53,504 nt of DNA, taken from contig JALSLI010000091.1 in the NCBI GenBank assembly GCA_026988395.1, positions 1 through 53,504 on the forward strand, in the 5' to 3' direction. The position numbers and the translations under genes are program-made. Source of the DNA: Flavobacteriaceae bacterium. Its GTDB lineage: Bacteria; Bacteroidota; Bacteroidia; Flavobacteriales; Flavobacteriaceae. How positions within the stretch are numbered: position 1 is the first letter of the stretch; the number at the start of each line of letters is the position of its first letter. The notes below the pieces were generated by a model. That model was not told where the DNA came from. It searched no databases and was given only the letters and a program-made list of their open reading frames with translations. This document shows, in pieces, positions 35,048-43,196 of this stretch.

Positions 35048-35389
35048 TTAAATTGCATTTATAGAGTTTTCATCGGTTTTAATTTTATATACACTCTCTA
35101 CTTTTGAAATGATAATCATTCCATCACCTCGATAACCGGTTCTTGCTGTCTTTCTTATTATTTTAACAACTTGTCCTAGTTCCGATTTTCGGACAAGTAT
35201 TTCTAATTTAATTACTCGATAAGCATCAGCAAAAGGAAATTTTGTACTAATATGTTGTTTTTCATGATCAGAATAATTACCGGTTCCTTCACAATCAACC
35301 ATCGTCATACAACAAAAACCTTTTGATTTAAGTGCTTTATAGACTTGTTCCATTTTTTTATATCTTATATATGCTTTTACAAGTTTCAT
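35048..35389 (-). CDS. PII-like signalling protein in a copper operon
   Basis: A 113-residue PII-family protein: MKLVKAYIRYKKMEQVYKAL forms the first strand and helix, the T-loop region is short and altered (CEGTGNYSDHEKQH), and the end carries ARTGYRGDGMIIISKVESVY, which corresponds to the nucleotide-binding B-loop and last strand. There is no conserved T-loop Tyr51 as in GlnB, and no amtB or glutamine synthetase gene is near. PII-like proteins linked to metal transport are known in other phyla. Here it may report nucleotide or metal state to the efflux system; the partner is unknown. It lies 18 bases before a 36-codon membrane gene's end. Confidence 0.85.
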   Translation of the reverse strand: MKLVKAYIRYKKMEQVYKALKSKGFCCMTMVDCEGTGNYSDHEKQHISTKFPFADAYRVIKLEILVRKSELGQVVKIIRKTARTGYRGDGMIIISKVESVYKIKTDENSINAI

Positions 35390-35407
35390 AATTATATGTT
35401 TAAAAAA

Positions 35408-35518
35408 TTATTTATTGCTGTTTCTACTATTAGTAGCATAGAAAATCACTATAATAAGCAAAACAATAATGAGCCACCATAAAAAGTGCATTCCGAAATA
35501 ATTACTATAATTGTGCAT
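35408..35518 (-). CDS. 36-residue single-helix membrane protein
   Basis: A short open frame with ATG at 35518 and TAA at 35408. The product has an N-terminal aromatic and His segment (MHNYSNYFGMHFLWW) followed by one strongly hydrophobic helix (LIIVLLIIVIFYA) and a polar tail. Small proteins of this pattern (MH...MHFxWW + helix) are common in Bacteroidota metal loci. It could attach to a neighbouring membrane complex or bind copper through its Met and His residues. It is in the same orientation and between genes of the copper operon. Confidence 0.6.
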   Translation of the reverse strand: MHNYSNYFGMHFLWWLIIVLLIIVIFYATNSRNSNK

Positions 35519-35540
35519 TTTATTAATTTCTTAGGTTAAT

Positions 35541-35576
35541 AACACTCCAACAAAATCAATTTTTTATTGGAGTGTT
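35541..35576 (-). terminator. Intercistronic hairpin after the Met-rich lipoprotein gene
   Basis: Perfect 10-base arms (AACACTCCAA at 35541-35550 and its complement at 35567-35576) enclose a 16-base AT-rich loop. It sits between the Met-rich lipoprotein stop and the 36-residue gene. There is no strong U-run on the minus strand, so it is likely an attenuator or processing stem. Confidence 0.4.
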
Positions 35577-35584
35577 TATTCATA

Positions 35585-36034
35585 TTAATGATTATGAGAA
35601 TGAGTATCTTGGTTATTCATTGTTCCCATCACATTTATCCCTTTGCTTTTCATCATTTGCATACTAGACTTCATGCATTGTTCAGTCATCATGCCTTTAT
35701 TTTTCATCATTTGCATCATTTGCCCCATCATTTTACCATCTTTCATCATGTTTTGCATCATGCCTTTCATCATTTCAGGATTATTCATCATTTTTCCTTG
35801 CATCATCATTTGCATCATTTCCTTGTTTTCTTGCATCATTTGCATTGCTTGTTTATTACTTTTCATCTTCCCCATAAACTCGGTCATCATTGTATGATTC
35901 CCTAAAATAGATTTCATCATTTTACCTCTCATTTGAGGGTTTTTCATCATAGTATCTACATCTGCGTTTTGTTTGCAACTTGTAAATGCAAAAAAACTTA
36001 ATACTAATACTGTTAAAATTTTAACTGCTCTCAT
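35585..36034 (-). CDS. Met-rich lipoprotein, putative periplasmic copper buffer
   Basis: A 149-residue lipoprotein (VKILTVLVLSFFAFTSCKQN, lipobox Cys20). The mature part is extremely rich in methionine, with pairs and triplets at nearly every turn (QAMQMMQENKEMMQMMMQGK and similar), spaced to line one face of helices, and it ends in a His cluster (HSHNH). Such Met clusters bind Cu(I) or Ag(I). The repeated MM-x(3-8)-MM pattern from about residue 28 to 130 has no recognisable domain. It lies 89 bases after the HMA-AraC gene in the copper operon. Function is inferred from composition and context. Confidence 0.8.
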   Translation of the reverse strand: MRAVKILTVLVLSFFAFTSCKQNADVDTMMKNPQMRGKMMKSILGNHTMMTEFMGKMKSNKQAMQMMQENKEMMQMMMQGKMMNNPEMMKGMMQNMMKDGKMMGQMMQMMKNKGMMTEQCMKSSMQMMKSKGINVMGTMNNQDTHSHNH

Positions 36035-36123
36035 AATTTTTAATTTTTAAAGGTTATTATTTTTGTTTGTTATAATAATGTAAAGGTCTGAAATCATCCT
36101 TTTTGTTATGTGCATAATTTTGG

Positions 36124-36681
36124 TTAAATTGTATCTAATTTTTTACGTTTTCCTATTTTTTTAAATTGAGTTGGTGTTAAACCGGTAATTTGTTTAAATT
36201 GTCTGGATAAATGTTGCGGACTACTATAATCTAATTCATAAGAAATTTGACTTAATGTTAATTCATCATAAATTAATAATTCTTTTACACGTTCTATCTT
36301 TTGCTCTATAATGAAATGCTCTATTGTTTTACCATTAATTTCAGAAAACAATTTACTCAAATAGGAATAATTTAAATTTATATTTTCTACCAAATAATCA
36401 GAGAAATTTTGATTTTTTGGCTTATTTATCTCTTGATGAATAATCTCAATTATACTTGTTTTAACTTTATTAATAATAGATAGATCAAAATCCTCAATAA
36501 TTTCAAACCCTTCCTTTTGTAATATCTTTTTTATTTGCTCTTTTATTGTTGGTGATATTTCTTCTTCTAATTCAATCTCTCCAAGATTTACTTTTTTGAT
36601 AGCAATATTATTTTTTAGTAGTTCTTCTCTAACTACTTTTATACAACGATTACAAACCATATTTTTAATATTTAGTTTCAT
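36124..36681 (-). CDS. AraC-type regulator with N-terminal HMA metal-binding domain
   Basis: A 185-residue fusion. Residues 1-70 follow an HMA (CopZ-like) pattern, MKLNIKNMVCNRCIKVVREE, with a Cys10-x2-Cys13 metal site, then GFEIIED at its end. Residues about 85-180 are an AraC-type helix-turn-helix pair (NYSYLSKLFSEINGKTIEHF and LTLSQISYELDYSSPQHLSR). It would bind Cu(I) directly and control the operon in which it lies, as a one-component sensor. The usual AraC ligand domain is absent. It starts four bases after the CusC gene stop. Such short HMA-AraC fusions appear in Bacteroidota but I know no characterised member. Confidence 0.85.
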   Translation of the reverse strand: MKLNIKNMVCNRCIKVVREELLKNNIAIKKVNLGEIELEEEISPTIKEQIKKILQKEGFEIIEDFDLSIINKVKTSIIEIIHQEINKPKNQNFSDYLVENINLNYSYLSKLFSEINGKTIEHFIIEQKIERVKELLIYDELTLSQISYELDYSSPQHLSRQFKQITGLTPTQFKKIGKRKKLDTI

Positions 36682-36685
36682 TTTT

Positions 36686-37900
36686 TTACTCCGTTAAATA
36701 ATCTATTTTAGACTTGGCAATAAATGCTTTTTCAGTAGCTTCAATTTCTTTTAACTGAAAGCGTATTTTTTGCAATTGTAAACGTAAAATTTTATCGTAA
36801 TCTAAAATTCCGGTTTCATACGCTTTTAAATCAACATTTATCGCTCTCTGAATTTCATTTTTGTTTTTCTGAGCAGCCACAACAGTTAAAATGGCGTTAT
36901 CCAAATCTAATTTCGCCTGATTTAAAGCAATTTGTAAGTTGGTTTCATTAGCTTGAATATCATTAGACAATAAAGCTTCCTTTATTTTTATCTGTTGGTG
37001 TTTTGATTGGTATTTCTTTTTATTGAATACCGGAATAGAAAGAGACACCTTTGGCATTATAATATCTTTTCCGTTCTGTAACGGATTACTATCGGTTCGT
37101 TTATTAACTAAAATATAATCTAATCCAACAGAAATTTTAGGTTTTTCACTTTTTTGAATTACTTTATCTTCGGCTTGATATACTGCTTTGGTATTTTTTA
37201 ATTTTAATAATATAGGATGCTGCTTTACACTCGTATTTCCAACTAAAATATCCAATACATTTAAGCTGTCTTTTACATTTAGAGGCAAATTTATATCCCT
37301 TTCCAACAAGTTATTAAAATTTTGTTTTAAAATATCTAGACTATTTAAGTTTTGAAATATCTTACTGTGTAATTCATTTTTTTGAACACGAATTCTAAGT
37401 ACATCACTCATTGTAGCACGATTATTCTCTAATGCTGCCAAAGCCATATTTTCGTAAGTTTTAAGAATGAGTTTATTTTCTTTTAATATCCCTGTTATTG
37501 CTTCTTGACGATAGATTTGGTAATAGGCTTTTTTTACTTTAAAAACAATATCTTTTTGCGATAAAGCAATATCGTACTGTCTTAACTCGGATTTCTCTAA
37601 TTGCAAATTTCGTTTTGATTCTAGCTCGCCAAACCAAGGTAGTTTTTGAGTTACACCAATTTTAAATAATTGTGAACCTACTCTGGTTTCCGGTGTTAAT
37701 GCAAAAATTCCGGTATTAAAAATCGTATTTTCATAGGTTGCAACTTCATCAATTTTTGTTTTTTCTAAACGATATTTTGCTTTGTTTACTTTTATATTAG
37801 AATTATTCTTTAACGCAATAGCTACATAATCATCTAAACTTTGTGCATGTGCTATTACTCCAATAAAAAAAGCAGCTATTATTTGTAGTATTTTCATCAT
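36686..37900 (-). CDS. CusC-like TolC-family outer-membrane efflux protein
   Basis: A 404-residue outer-membrane factor with a signal peptide (MMKILQIIAAFFIGVIAHAQ) and the two long helical hairpins of the TolC fold (around residues 90-200 and 290-400, e.g. LRIRVQKNELHSKIFQNLNS and LQLQKIRFQLKEIEATEKAF). It provides the outer-membrane exit for the CusA pump encoded 26 bases upstream, with CusB acting as the bridge. No lipobox Cys is seen. It is shorter than E. coli CusC but normal for the phylum. Confidence 0.85.
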   Translation of the reverse strand: MMKILQIIAAFFIGVIAHAQSLDDYVAIALKNNSNIKVNKAKYRLEKTKIDEVATYENTIFNTGIFALTPETRVGSQLFKIGVTQKLPWFGELESKRNLQLEKSELRQYDIALSQKDIVFKVKKAYYQIYRQEAITGILKENKLILKTYENMALAALENNRATMSDVLRIRVQKNELHSKIFQNLNSLDILKQNFNNLLERDINLPLNVKDSLNVLDILVGNTSVKQHPILLKLKNTKAVYQAEDKVIQKSEKPKISVGLDYILVNKRTDSNPLQNGKDIIMPKVSLSIPVFNKKKYQSKHQQIKIKEALLSNDIQANETNLQIALNQAKLDLDNAILTVVAAQKNKNEIQRAINVDLKAYETGILDYDKILRLQLQKIRFQLKEIEATEKAFIAKSKIDYLTE

Positions 37901-37926
37901 TTTCTATTTATGAATTATTTCTTTAT

Positions 37927-40900
37927 TTATTTGATTTTCAATTCTTTATTCCAACTAAAAAGTACCGGTACTACAAAAAGAGTAATCAATGCCACGAGCA
38001 TTCCTCCAAAACTAGGAATCGCCATCGGAATCATAATATCGCTACCACGACCTGTACTGGTTAAAACCGGCAATAAAGCTAGAATTGTTGTTGCTGTTGT
38101 CATTAAACAAGGGCGAATACGTTTGCTTCCTGCTTCAATAATTGATTGATGAATTTCTTTTTTGGTTTTTGGTTTGTTTCGTTCAAAAGTTTGGGTTAAG
38201 TAAGTTGCCATCACAACACCATCATCGGTTGCGATACCAAATAAGGCAATAAATCCAACCCAAACTGCTACACTTAAATTAATGGTTTTAATTTGAAATA
38301 ATTCCCGTAAGTTTAATCCGAAAATATCGATATTTAAAAACCACGGTTCGTCATATAATCCTATCATAATAAAACCACCTGCAAAAGCAACTAAAATTCC
38401 GGAAAACACCATTAAGGTTGTGGCAACGGATTTAAACTGAAAATACAGAATTAAAAAGATAATTAGCAACGCTAACGGCACAACGATTGACAAGGTCTTT
38501 TCAGCACGTATTTGGTTTTCATAAGTACCGGTAAATTTATAATTAATCCCTTTTGGAATTGTTAATTCACCTCTTTCAATTGCACCGTTTATAGCTTTTT
38601 GTGCTCTTTCTACCACGGTAACTTCAGCTTCATTTTGTTCTTTATCAAATAAGACATAACCTATTAAAAAGGTATCTTCACTTTTAATCATTTGTGGTCC
38701 TTGTTCATATTTTATTTCTACTAATTCACTTAACGGAATTGGTACTCCTTGCGGAATAGGTACTAAAATATTTTTAATGTCTTGTGGCGAAGTACGTAAC
38801 TCTCTTGGATAACGAACACGAACGGCATACCGCTCACGACCTTCTACTGTCTGTGTTAACGTTTTTCCTCCTATGGTAACCTCTAAAACGTCTTGTACAT
38901 CTTTAATTGTCAATCCGTATCTGGCTATTTTATCACGATTAATATTCAGTAATAAATAAGGTTTCCCAACTATTCGATCTGCAAATACAGCTTCTTTTTT
39001 TACTCCTTTAACTTGTTTTAGAATCTGTTCTAATTTTTTACCAAAAGCTTCAATTTTACGTAGATCTTGACCTTTTACCTTTATACCCATAGGAGCTCGC
39101 ATACCGGTTTGTAACATTACCAAACGCGTTTCTATAGGTTGTAATTTTGGAGCTGAAGTAACTCCGGGGATTTTGGTTACTTTTACAATTTCGTTCCATA
39201 TATCATCAGGTGAATGGATAAAATCACGCCAATTTCTATAATATTTTCCGTTAGGATCGATAATCAATTCCGATGCATCGATTTTAATGCCACTAGAAAT
39301 TTCCTTACCTGATTTTGTAAGGAAAAATCCGTTTTTACTTACCTTAAATTTTAAACGTTTACCGTTTTCATCCATCTTATATTCCGGAAAGTAATTGATA
39401 ATATTTTCGTACATAGAAAGCGGAGCAGGATCAAGTGCGGATTCCACTCTTCCGGATTTACCTACAACGGTTTTCACTTCCGGAATGGTGGAAACAGCGA
39501 TGTCTAATTGTTGTAAAACACGTTTATTTTCTTCGACTCCGGCGTGTGGTAAAGAGGTTGGCATTAAGAGAAAGGAACCTTCATTTAAAGATGGCATAAA
39601 TTCTTTTCCGATTGTGCTCCACACTTTAAATCCGATAATAACAATAATTGTAGGAAACAATAAAAACAATAGTTTATGATCTAATGCCCAAGCTAGAATT
39701 TTAGTATAAAACTTTTGAAAAAGATAAAAGAAACCTAGCAATCCAAAAGATACGAAACCAACAAAAATAAAGTTTGAAAACAACGAATAATCCACTCCCA
39801 GAGGACGCCAATATTCGGTTAATAAAAAAGTAATTGTAAGAGCTGTTAACAATACATTTATTCTGTTAGCTTGTATTTCATTAATTACCTGAGTTGTTTT
39901 TAAATAGTTAGAAGCTCCAAAGCCAACCAAAACTAAAGCTAAATAATAGCCTGAAAAAACGGCATATATTCCAAAAATTATTAGTGCAATGTTTATCCAT
40001 TTTCCTATTTGTTTTTTTGGTGATTTTAAGCCAAATATCCATGCTGCAAAAGGTGGAATTAAAAATAAAGCAACAATAACCGAAGCGGTTAATGCCATTG
40101 TTTTGGTAGCAGCCAATGGTCTAAATAGCTTTCCTTCGGAGCCTATCATGGTAAAAACCGGAATAAAACTAACAATTGTTGTTGCTACTGCTGTTATAAT
40201 TGCTCCGGAAACTTCTTTTGTTGCATTATAAACTACGGTATTAATACTTGTTTTTTTTCCTTCCTTTTTTAATTCATCTAGATGTCTTATAATATTCTCG
40301 GTAAGTATTACGCCAACATCGACCATAGTACCGATAGCGATTGCTATTCCCGAAAGGGCAACAATATTAGCATCTACTCCAAAAAATTTCATCCCAATAA
40401 AAATCATTAATACCGCAACCGGCAGTAAACCTGAAATTAATGCCGAAACACGTAAATTAAAAACCATTAAAACAATAACTAAAACGGTAATTAAAATTTC
40501 TAAAGTTAGTGCTTCATCTAATGTGTGTAGCGTTTCCTTTATCAAAATAGAACGATCATAAAACGGCACAATAGTTAATTGAGAAACTCGCCCGTCTTTT
40601 AATATTTTAGTTGGCAAGCCTTTACTAATTTCGGCGATTTGTTTTTTAACATTATTGATGACTTGCATCGGATTTGCACCATATCTGGCAACCACAACCC
40701 CACCAACAACCTCGGCACCTTCTTTGTCTAAAATCCCTCTACGTTGTGCAGGACCAAGCATTACTTTTGCCACATCTCTTACTAAAATTGGTGTTAAATT
40801 TCTGGAAACTACAACAGCATCTTCAATATCTTTAATAGATTTCACATATCCTAAACCACGTACCAGATATTCTACCTGATTTATTTCAATGGTTTTGGCA

Positions 40901-41607
40901 CCAATATCTTTATTGGATTTTCTAACAGCATTTACCACCTGTTGTAACGAAATATTGTATTGTTTTAGTAAATCAGGATTTATATCTACTTGATATTCTT
41001 GCACAAATCCTCCGATACTAGCAACTTCCGAAACACCACTTGCCGATGATAAGGCGTATTTAACATAGTAATCTTGAATGCTACGAAGTTCGTGTAAATC
41101 CCAACCACCTGTAACATTACCGTCTTCATCGCGACCTTCTAGGGTGTACCAAAAAACTTGACCTAAACCTGTGGCATCCGGGCCTAAGCTCGGTTGAATG
41201 CCTTCAGGAAGCAATCCTTTTGGGAGGGAATTTAGTTTCTCCAAAATACGACTTCTACTCCAGTAGAATTCAATATTTTCTTCAAAAATAATATATATGG
41301 AAGAAAATCCAAATGCCGAAGAGCTTCTAATGGTTTTAACACCTGGAATTCCAAGTAAAGAAGTGGTTAAAGGATACGTAATTTGGTCTTCGATATCTTG
41401 TGGAGATCTACCTGCCCATTTGGTAAACACGATCTGCTGATTTTCACCAATATCAGGTATGGCATCAACGGCAACAGGTGTTCTTGGAAAATTTCCCAAA
41501 TTCCAATCAAAAGGAGCTGTGGCAACGCCTAAACCAATGAATAAAGAGATTAATAAAACGGCTACTAATTTGTTTTCAATTAGAAATTTAATGCTTTTAT
41601 CGAGCAT
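37927..41607 (-). CDS. cusA: CusA-type heavy-metal RND pump
   Basis: A 1226-residue inner-membrane permease that drives copper or silver out with the proton gradient. Landmarks are EENIEFYWSRSRILEKLNSL, the helix-four segment GIAIAIGTMVDVGVILTENI with its Asp and Glu, and METRLVML-type periplasmic cleft sequence (IETRLVMLQTGMRAPMGIKV) with methionines for Cu(I). It is about 180 residues longer than E. coli CusA: residues about 530-635 add extra hydrophobic helices (IALIIFGIYAVFSGYYLALV), and a periplasmic stretch near 735-800 is also enlarged. It is separated by 141 gene-free bases from the HYC_CC_PP-type gene and followed by cusC. Confidence 0.93.
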   Translation of the reverse strand: MLDKSIKFLIENKLVAVLLISLFIGLGVATAPFDWNLGNFPRTPVAVDAIPDIGENQQIVFTKWAGRSPQDIEDQITYPLTTSLLGIPGVKTIRSSSAFGFSSIYIIFEENIEFYWSRSRILEKLNSLPKGLLPEGIQPSLGPDATGLGQVFWYTLEGRDEDGNVTGGWDLHELRSIQDYYVKYALSSASGVSEVASIGGFVQEYQVDINPDLLKQYNISLQQVVNAVRKSNKDIGAKTIEINQVEYLVRGLGYVKSIKDIEDAVVVSRNLTPILVRDVAKVMLGPAQRRGILDKEGAEVVGGVVVARYGANPMQVINNVKKQIAEISKGLPTKILKDGRVSQLTIVPFYDRSILIKETLHTLDEALTLEILITVLVIVLMVFNLRVSALISGLLPVAVLMIFIGMKFFGVDANIVALSGIAIAIGTMVDVGVILTENIIRHLDELKKEGKKTSINTVVYNATKEVSGAIITAVATTIVSFIPVFTMIGSEGKLFRPLAATKTMALTASVIVALFLIPPFAAWIFGLKSPKKQIGKWINIALIIFGIYAVFSGYYLALVLVGFGASNYLKTTQVINEIQANRINVLLTALTITFLLTEYWRPLGVDYSLFSNFIFVGFVSFGLLGFFYLFQKFYTKILAWALDHKLLFLLFPTIIVIIGFKVWSTIGKEFMPSLNEGSFLLMPTSLPHAGVEENKRVLQQLDIAVSTIPEVKTVVGKSGRVESALDPAPLSMYENIINYFPEYKMDENGKRLKFKVSKNGFFLTKSGKEISSGIKIDASELIIDPNGKYYRNWRDFIHSPDDIWNEIVKVTKIPGVTSAPKLQPIETRLVMLQTGMRAPMGIKVKGQDLRKIEAFGKKLEQILKQVKGVKKEAVFADRIVGKPYLLLNINRDKIARYGLTIKDVQDVLEVTIGGKTLTQTVEGRERYAVRVRYPRELRTSPQDIKNILVPIPQGVPIPLSELVEIKYEQGPQMIKSEDTFLIGYVLFDKEQNEAEVTVVERAQKAINGAIERGELTIPKGINYKFTGTYENQIRAEKTLSIVVPLALLIIFLILYFQFKSVATTLMVFSGILVAFAGGFIMIGLYDEPWFLNIDIFGLNLRELFQIKTINLSVAVWVGFIALFGIATDDGVVMATYLTQTFERNKPKTKKEIHQSIIEAGSKRIRPCLMTTATTILALLPVLTSTGRGSDIMIPMAIPSFGGMLVALITLFVVPVLFSWNKELKIK

Positions 41608-41748
41608 AGTAAGATGAATTTTGATTATTGAATTATTTAATAAAAGAAAAAGCTTCTGCTTAATTGTTTAAAATTATGCATAGCATATTACACACAAAAA
41701 ATAATACATATTATAATGTAATTTTTTAGTGGAATAAATTCAATAGAA

Positions 41749-42177
41749 TCAAATTCTAAATACTTGAAAAAAAGTTAAAATATCGACATTTAAACTTGGA
41801 GGAGAATAATATCTAACATTAGATACTGTTTTTGTTTCTTGAAATTTTAAAACAAATGTAGAAACAAAAGCTTGTAAAAAGATTACTTGTGGAAAATCTA
41901 TTGTAACTTGTTGTGCTTGCTGGTTATTTTCATTACCTTGAATAACTTTAACAACATCTTGACAACAAGGTTCTTTTTGAATGGTGGTTTCTATATCCTT
42001 ATCTGATTTATTTTCACAAACTTTCATATCCATACCACAAGTATCTGCACTTACAAATAATGTAGTATTAACAATTTCTCCACCACAAATATGTTTATTT
42101 ACCGTAAAAGAAAACGATGTAAATAAAACGATTAACGCTAGAAAAAAGGATACTATTTTATGAAAAATTGCCACCAT
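41749..42177 (-). CDS. HYC_CC_PP-type small exported protein heading the copper operon
   Basis: A 142-residue protein with a signal peptide or anchor (IVSFFLALIVLFTSFSFTV). The pattern KHICGG, CGMDMKVC, EPCCQDV and YYSPPSLN places His/Cys, a Cys pair and a Pro-Pro in the order of the Bacteroidota HYC_CC_PP family, whose genes typically precede metal-efflux genes. The many cysteines suggest metal binding outside the cytoplasm or disulphides. It is the first gene of the right metal block, with a -7 box directly upstream. Function is unknown. Confidence 0.75.
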   Translation of the reverse strand: MVAIFHKIVSFFLALIVLFTSFSFTVNKHICGGEIVNTTLFVSADTCGMDMKVCENKSDKDIETTIQKEPCCQDVVKVIQGNENNQQAQQVTIDFPQVIFLQAFVSTFVLKFQETKTVSNVRYYSPPSLNVDILTFFQVFRI

Positions 42178-42185
42178 ATCTGTTA

Positions 42186-42193
42186 CAAATGTA
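42186..42193 (-). promoter_or_regulatory. -7 promoter box for the copper operon
   Basis: TACATTTG on the minus strand matches TAnnTTTG and lies eight bases before the ATG at 42177, so the leader would be extremely short. No -33 TTG is seen; an activator such as the operon's own AraC protein may be needed. Confidence 0.4.
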
Positions 42194-42245
42194 CAAAATA
42201 TTTTTAAAAATTGTATGATTTTGTGTTTCTTATGATTTTTTTAAC

Positions 42246-42279
42246 AAAAAAAACTCTATCAAACAGATGTTTGATAGAG
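42246..42279 (-). terminator. Terminator of the two-component regulator transcript
   Basis: A perfect 12-base-pair stem (CTCTATCAAACA at 42254-42265 and its complement at 42268-42279) is followed on the minus strand by eight Ts. It lies 127 bases after the LytTR gene and isolates it from the copper operon. Confidence 0.85.
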
Positions 42280-42405
42280 CATATTGTAAGATAAATTCCC
42301 CTCAAAATTTATCTAAAGAAAAATTACTGGTACAAAGATACGGCAAATCAAAGCTACAACAATCTTTGTTTTTATATTCGGCATTTATAACTTTAAAAGC
42401 GTTAT

Positions 42406-43149
42406 TTAATTTTTGATTGCCTTACTTATTTCAGATTTCTTTCTAGCCGAAACCGGTATCATCTCTCCGTTTAACAGCTCTAAAAACCCATTAGAATCCA
42501 ATGATTTAACATATTTTTTATTCACTAAATGCGATTGATGTGTCCGTAAAAATTGGTATTTTTCTAATATTCCATTATAAAATTTTAAATTTTTAGATGT
42601 TAAAATTTCTGTATCTTTTAAATGAAATTTTGTGTATGCTCCTTCAGATTCACATCTTATAATTTCCGAAACCGGAATAACATATTGTTTTTTAAGGGTT
42701 TTAATTACAATTTTAGGGTTAGATACAACCTCTAAATCAGAATTAGATAATTTTAAAAGCATTTGTCTATAGGCAAATTCTTTGTTTAATTCGGTTTTTG
42801 CTTTTTCTACAACATGCTTTAGTTGTAATGGGCTTATCGGTTTTAGAATATAATCCAATGCACTATATTGAAAAGCTTTTATGGCATAATCTGCGTGAGC
42901 TGTTGTAAAGATTACTTTGCCTCTAAAATCTTCTAAATTATTTAATACATCAAAGCCATTTCCGTTTTTAATGTGAATGTCTAAAAACAGTATTTCCGGA
43001 TTTAAATCATTAATTTGCCAAACAGCATCAGCAACATTATCAGCAAAGCCTATTAATTCTAAATTTTTATCGATTAAATTTAGCATTTCTATTAAGACTT
43101 CTCTTGCATTTATTTCGTCTTCTACGACAAATACTTTTATTTTCCTCAT
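42406..43149 (-). CDS. LytTR-family response regulator
   Basis: A 247-residue two-domain regulator. The receiver domain starts MRKIKVFVVEDEINAREVL, with the phospho-acceptor Asp57 in PEILFLDIHI, the conserved Thr in VIFTTAHAD and Lys in LDYILKPISP. The C-terminal LytTR DNA-binding domain covers about residues 150-245 (YVIPVSEIIRCESEGAYTKF, FLRTHQSHLVNKKYV). The frame extends to a start at 43212 overlapping the kinase gene, but the ATG at 43149 gives the usual receiver N-terminus. It is the natural partner of the LytS-like kinase upstream. Target genes are unknown. Confidence 0.92.
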   Translation of the reverse strand: MRKIKVFVVEDEINAREVLIEMLNLIDKNLELIGFADNVADAVWQINDLNPEILFLDIHIKNGNGFDVLNNLEDFRGKVIFTTAHADYAIKAFQYSALDYILKPISPLQLKHVVEKAKTELNKEFAYRQMLLKLSNSDLEVVSNPKIVIKTLKKQYVIPVSEIIRCESEGAYTKFHLKDTEILTSKNLKFYNGILEKYQFLRTHQSHLVNKKYVKSLDSNGFLELLNGEMIPVSARKKSEISKAIKN

Positions 43150-43196
43150 GAGTTTTAGTTCTTTTTCTTTTTCTGTTAGTAAAGGGGGAATTATTT

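Noticed and set aside
35567-35905. His-rich open frame on the plus strand opposite the Met-rich lipoprotein
   Set aside because: Each Met codon (ATG) reads as CAT (His) on the other strand, so the frame is a mirror of the real gene, which has a lipoprotein signal and operon context.
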